A stretch of DNA of 64,000 bases from the NCBI RefSeq assembly GCF_020037015.1, contig NZ_JAIQDE010000002.1, positions 124,001 through 188,000 of the forward strand. Reading direction: 5' to 3'. Of this stretch, positions 62,636 through 64,000 are shown one piece after another. This stretch comes from Corallococcus sp. AS-1-6 (GTDB lineage Bacteria > Myxococcota > Myxococcia > Myxococcales > Myxococcaceae). The notes below the pieces were generated by a model that worked only from the letters and a program-made list of their open reading frames with translations, was not told where the DNA came from and made no database searches. The position numbers were made by a program, and so were the translations under genes. Each line of letters starts with the position of its first letter. Positions within the stretch are counted from its first letter, which is position 1.

Positions 62636-64000
62636 TCACTCCGCGCTTGCGCTCAGCGGCGTGCACATCACGTTGGCGGGCACGGACCACAGCGCGTCCC
62701 CGTGGACGCCGGAGTACCCCCGGAAGAAGATGGTGTTGCCCACGCGGGTGAACTCCTCGGGGGTGTTGGCTCCCGGGCTGGTGGTGGTGACGCGGCCCGT
62801 GCCCGCGGGCGTGCCGTTGGTGACCTGGGGCAGCAGGCCCATGTCACCATCGCCCGAGCTGAAGAGCAGCGTGCCGGCGCCCGTGTCGAACAGGGGCGAG
62901 CTGCGCACATCCGACGTGGTGAGCCGCACGCTGAGCTGCCGCGTCCCTCCCGCCGTGCCGTTCGTCACCCACAGGCTGACCTGTCGAGCCGCGGGCCCTG
63001 GCGAGCTGATCGCCTCGGAGAAGTAGAGCTTCCCGCCCGCCTCCTGCGAATCCTGGATGTAGGGCTCGATGGAGGGCTGGCCCTCGAAGGGGTTGGGCAG
63101 CGTCGTCACCGTCGCCTTCCCGTCCCCTGTCAGCAACAGGCGGGACAGCTTCAAGTGCTCGTTGTCCGCGGTGCGCCCGGCCACGACGACGTACGGCCCC
63201 ACCGAGCCCAGCAACGTCACCGGATTGCCGAAGGTGTCCAGGCGAACCGTGCCCGCCGCCGTGCCGTCCGTCCGCCACACCTCCGTCCCGGAGGTGTCCT
63301 CCAAGGTGAACAGCCCCAGGCCCGTGTAGCTCAGCCGCGCCGACGTCACGGGCGGCTGGCCCGCGTCCAGACGCTTGACGACGCGGGTCCCCACCGCGGT
63401 GCCGTCCGTCCGCCACAGCCGCGTACCGTGGACCGCGTCCTGGAGGAAGAACAGCAGCGCGCCATGCGTCCGCACCGTGGGATAGGCCATGGACTCCTCC
63501 GGTCCGAAGGAGACCACCCGGAAGGTCCCCGCCGTCGTCCCGTTCGAGCGCCACAGCTCCATCCCGCTCGCCGTCGTGCGGAAGAAGCTCAGCGCGCCGC
63601 CCAGGGAGTTGAAGTTCGACAGGGAGGAGCTCTCGATGCCCGGCGTGATGTCCTTCACCAGCCGCGTGCCCGCCGCCGTCCCGTCCGTCACCCACAGCTC
63701 CCTGCCGACCACCGGGTCGTTCATCGTGAAGAAGAGGCGCGCGCCTACGGCGGTGAAGGAGGCGAACTCGCGGAAGGTCAGCCCGTCGGAGGGGAGCTCC
63801 ACGAACGGCACGGTGCCCGCGGGGGTGCCGTTACTGCGCCACAGGGCCGCCGGCCCCTGGTAGGGATCCGCGGAGAAGAACAGCGTGCCCTGCACGTTCG
63901 TCAGCCCCGTCGGGATCGGCCGGAACGGTGAAGGCAGCGGCGCGTCCGGGGGGAGGATGTCCTTCACCTTGGTGGCCGCCAGCGCGGGCGTGCAGGCCTG
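62636..64000 (-). CDS. ELWxxDGT-repeat secreted protein (N-terminus beyond window)
   Basis: At least 454 residues are visible, open to the right edge (ACTPALAATKVKDILPPD just inside it). Units of about 50-60 residues end in ALWRSNGTPAGT, ELWVTDGTAAGT, ELWRSNGTTAGT, RLWRTDGTAVGT, EVWRTDGTAAGT, SLWVTNGTAGGT and QVTNGTPAGT, the hallmark of a beta-propeller-like repeat family common in myxobacteria. LFFSADPYQGP and LFFTMND strands alternate with it. Members are exported, probably surface-bound. The visible start at 63967 is only an internal GTG; the real start, probably with a signal peptide, is outside. Confidence 0.92.
   Translation of the reverse strand, partial: QACTPALAATKVKDILPPDAPLPSPFRPIPTGLTNVQGTLFFSADPYQGPAALWRSNGTPAGTVPFVELPSDGLTFREFASFTAVGARLFFTMNDPVVGRELWVTDGTAAGTRLVKDITPGIESSSLSNFNSLGGALSFFRTTASGMELWRSNGTTAGTFRVVSFGPEESMAYPTVRTHGALLFFLQDAVHGTRLWRTDGTAVGTRVVKRLDAGQPPVTSARLSYTGLGLFTLEDTSGTEVWRTDGTAAGTVRLDTFGNPVTLLGSVGPYVVVAGRTADNEHLKLSRLLLTGDGKATVTTLPNPFEGQPSIEPYIQDSQEAGGKLYFSEAISSPGPAARQVSLWVTNGTAGGTRQLSVRLTTSDVRSSPLFDTGAGTLLFSSGDGDMGLLPQVTNGTPAGTGRVTTTSPGANTPEEFTRVGNTIFFRGYSGVHGDALWSVPANVMCTPLSASAE

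Overview
The window looks like a chromosomal segment of a delta-proteobacterium of the Myxococcaceae (Myxococcus or Corallococcus type). This is inferred from very high GC with strong third-position GC bias, long open antisense frames, an ELWxxDGT-repeat protein, a GspE-N-domain protein with a huge Pro/Ala-rich linker, a B12-dependent ribonucleotide reductase and abundant lipid-metabolism genes. I count 53 protein genes (two cut by the window ends). I see no rRNA, tRNA, CRISPR array, integrase or insertion sequence.

Layout. 1-7000: a truncated alpha-2-macroglobulin-like protein, the rRNA methyltransferase RlmE, two small unknown proteins and an acyl-CoA dehydrogenase. 7118-12099: an RND efflux operon (lipoprotein adaptor, permease, MarR regulator) with a good promoter and an inverted repeat just upstream. 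12152-13255: a secreted unknown. 13265-18143: a compact six-gene operon of ACP, soluble acyl-ACP desaturase, AcpS-type phosphopantetheinyl transferase, hot-dog thioesterase, alpha/beta hydrolase and fatty-acyl-AMP ligase. Together these could load, desaturate and release a fatty acid on a dedicated carrier. 18208-25476: CaiB-type CoA transferase, SCP2 protein, a response regulator divergent from a histidine kinase with a degenerate ATPase domain, TatA, long-chain acyl-CoA synthetase, a TatT-like protein and an RpoH-like sigma factor. 25707-27781: a GlcD-type oxidase overlapping a FolE homologue that lacks a catalytic His.

28028-33357 is a metal (probably zinc) uptake operon: His/Cys-rich small protein, outer-membrane barrel, substrate-binding protein, a lipoprotein with a CHNGHCH motif, ATPase and permease. 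After an isochorismatase-fold hydrolase, 34005-38026 holds minus-strand genes of unknown function. They include a second His-tailed lipoprotein and a likely paralogue of the small His/Cys protein, which is preceded by a 19-bp inverted repeat. 38188-44224: an ATP-grasp-like protein, a BI-1 family membrane protein, a thioredoxin-fold ferredoxin and NrdJ, which has two NrdR-box-like sites upstream.

44308-52546: a 1417-residue GspE-N/GAF-like protein with internal repeats, a polyisoprenyl-phosphate sugar transferase and two divergent GT4 glycosyltransferases. The base composition drops abruptly inside the second glycosyltransferase and stays low through an orphan ParA-type ATPase (52606-53727), then recovers in a patatin-like phospholipase. 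This is the clearest sign of horizontal transfer. 56341-64000: MFS transporter with divergent LysR regulator, GNAT acetyltransferase, O-antigen-ligase-type membrane protein, DHA2 drug exporter and a truncated ELWxxDGT-repeat protein.

The most interesting candidates are the fatty-acid tailoring operon, the metal-uptake region with its paired His/Cys proteins, the low-GC ParA insertion and the GspE-N/GAF protein. All functional assignments rest on reading motifs by eye, not on database searches.
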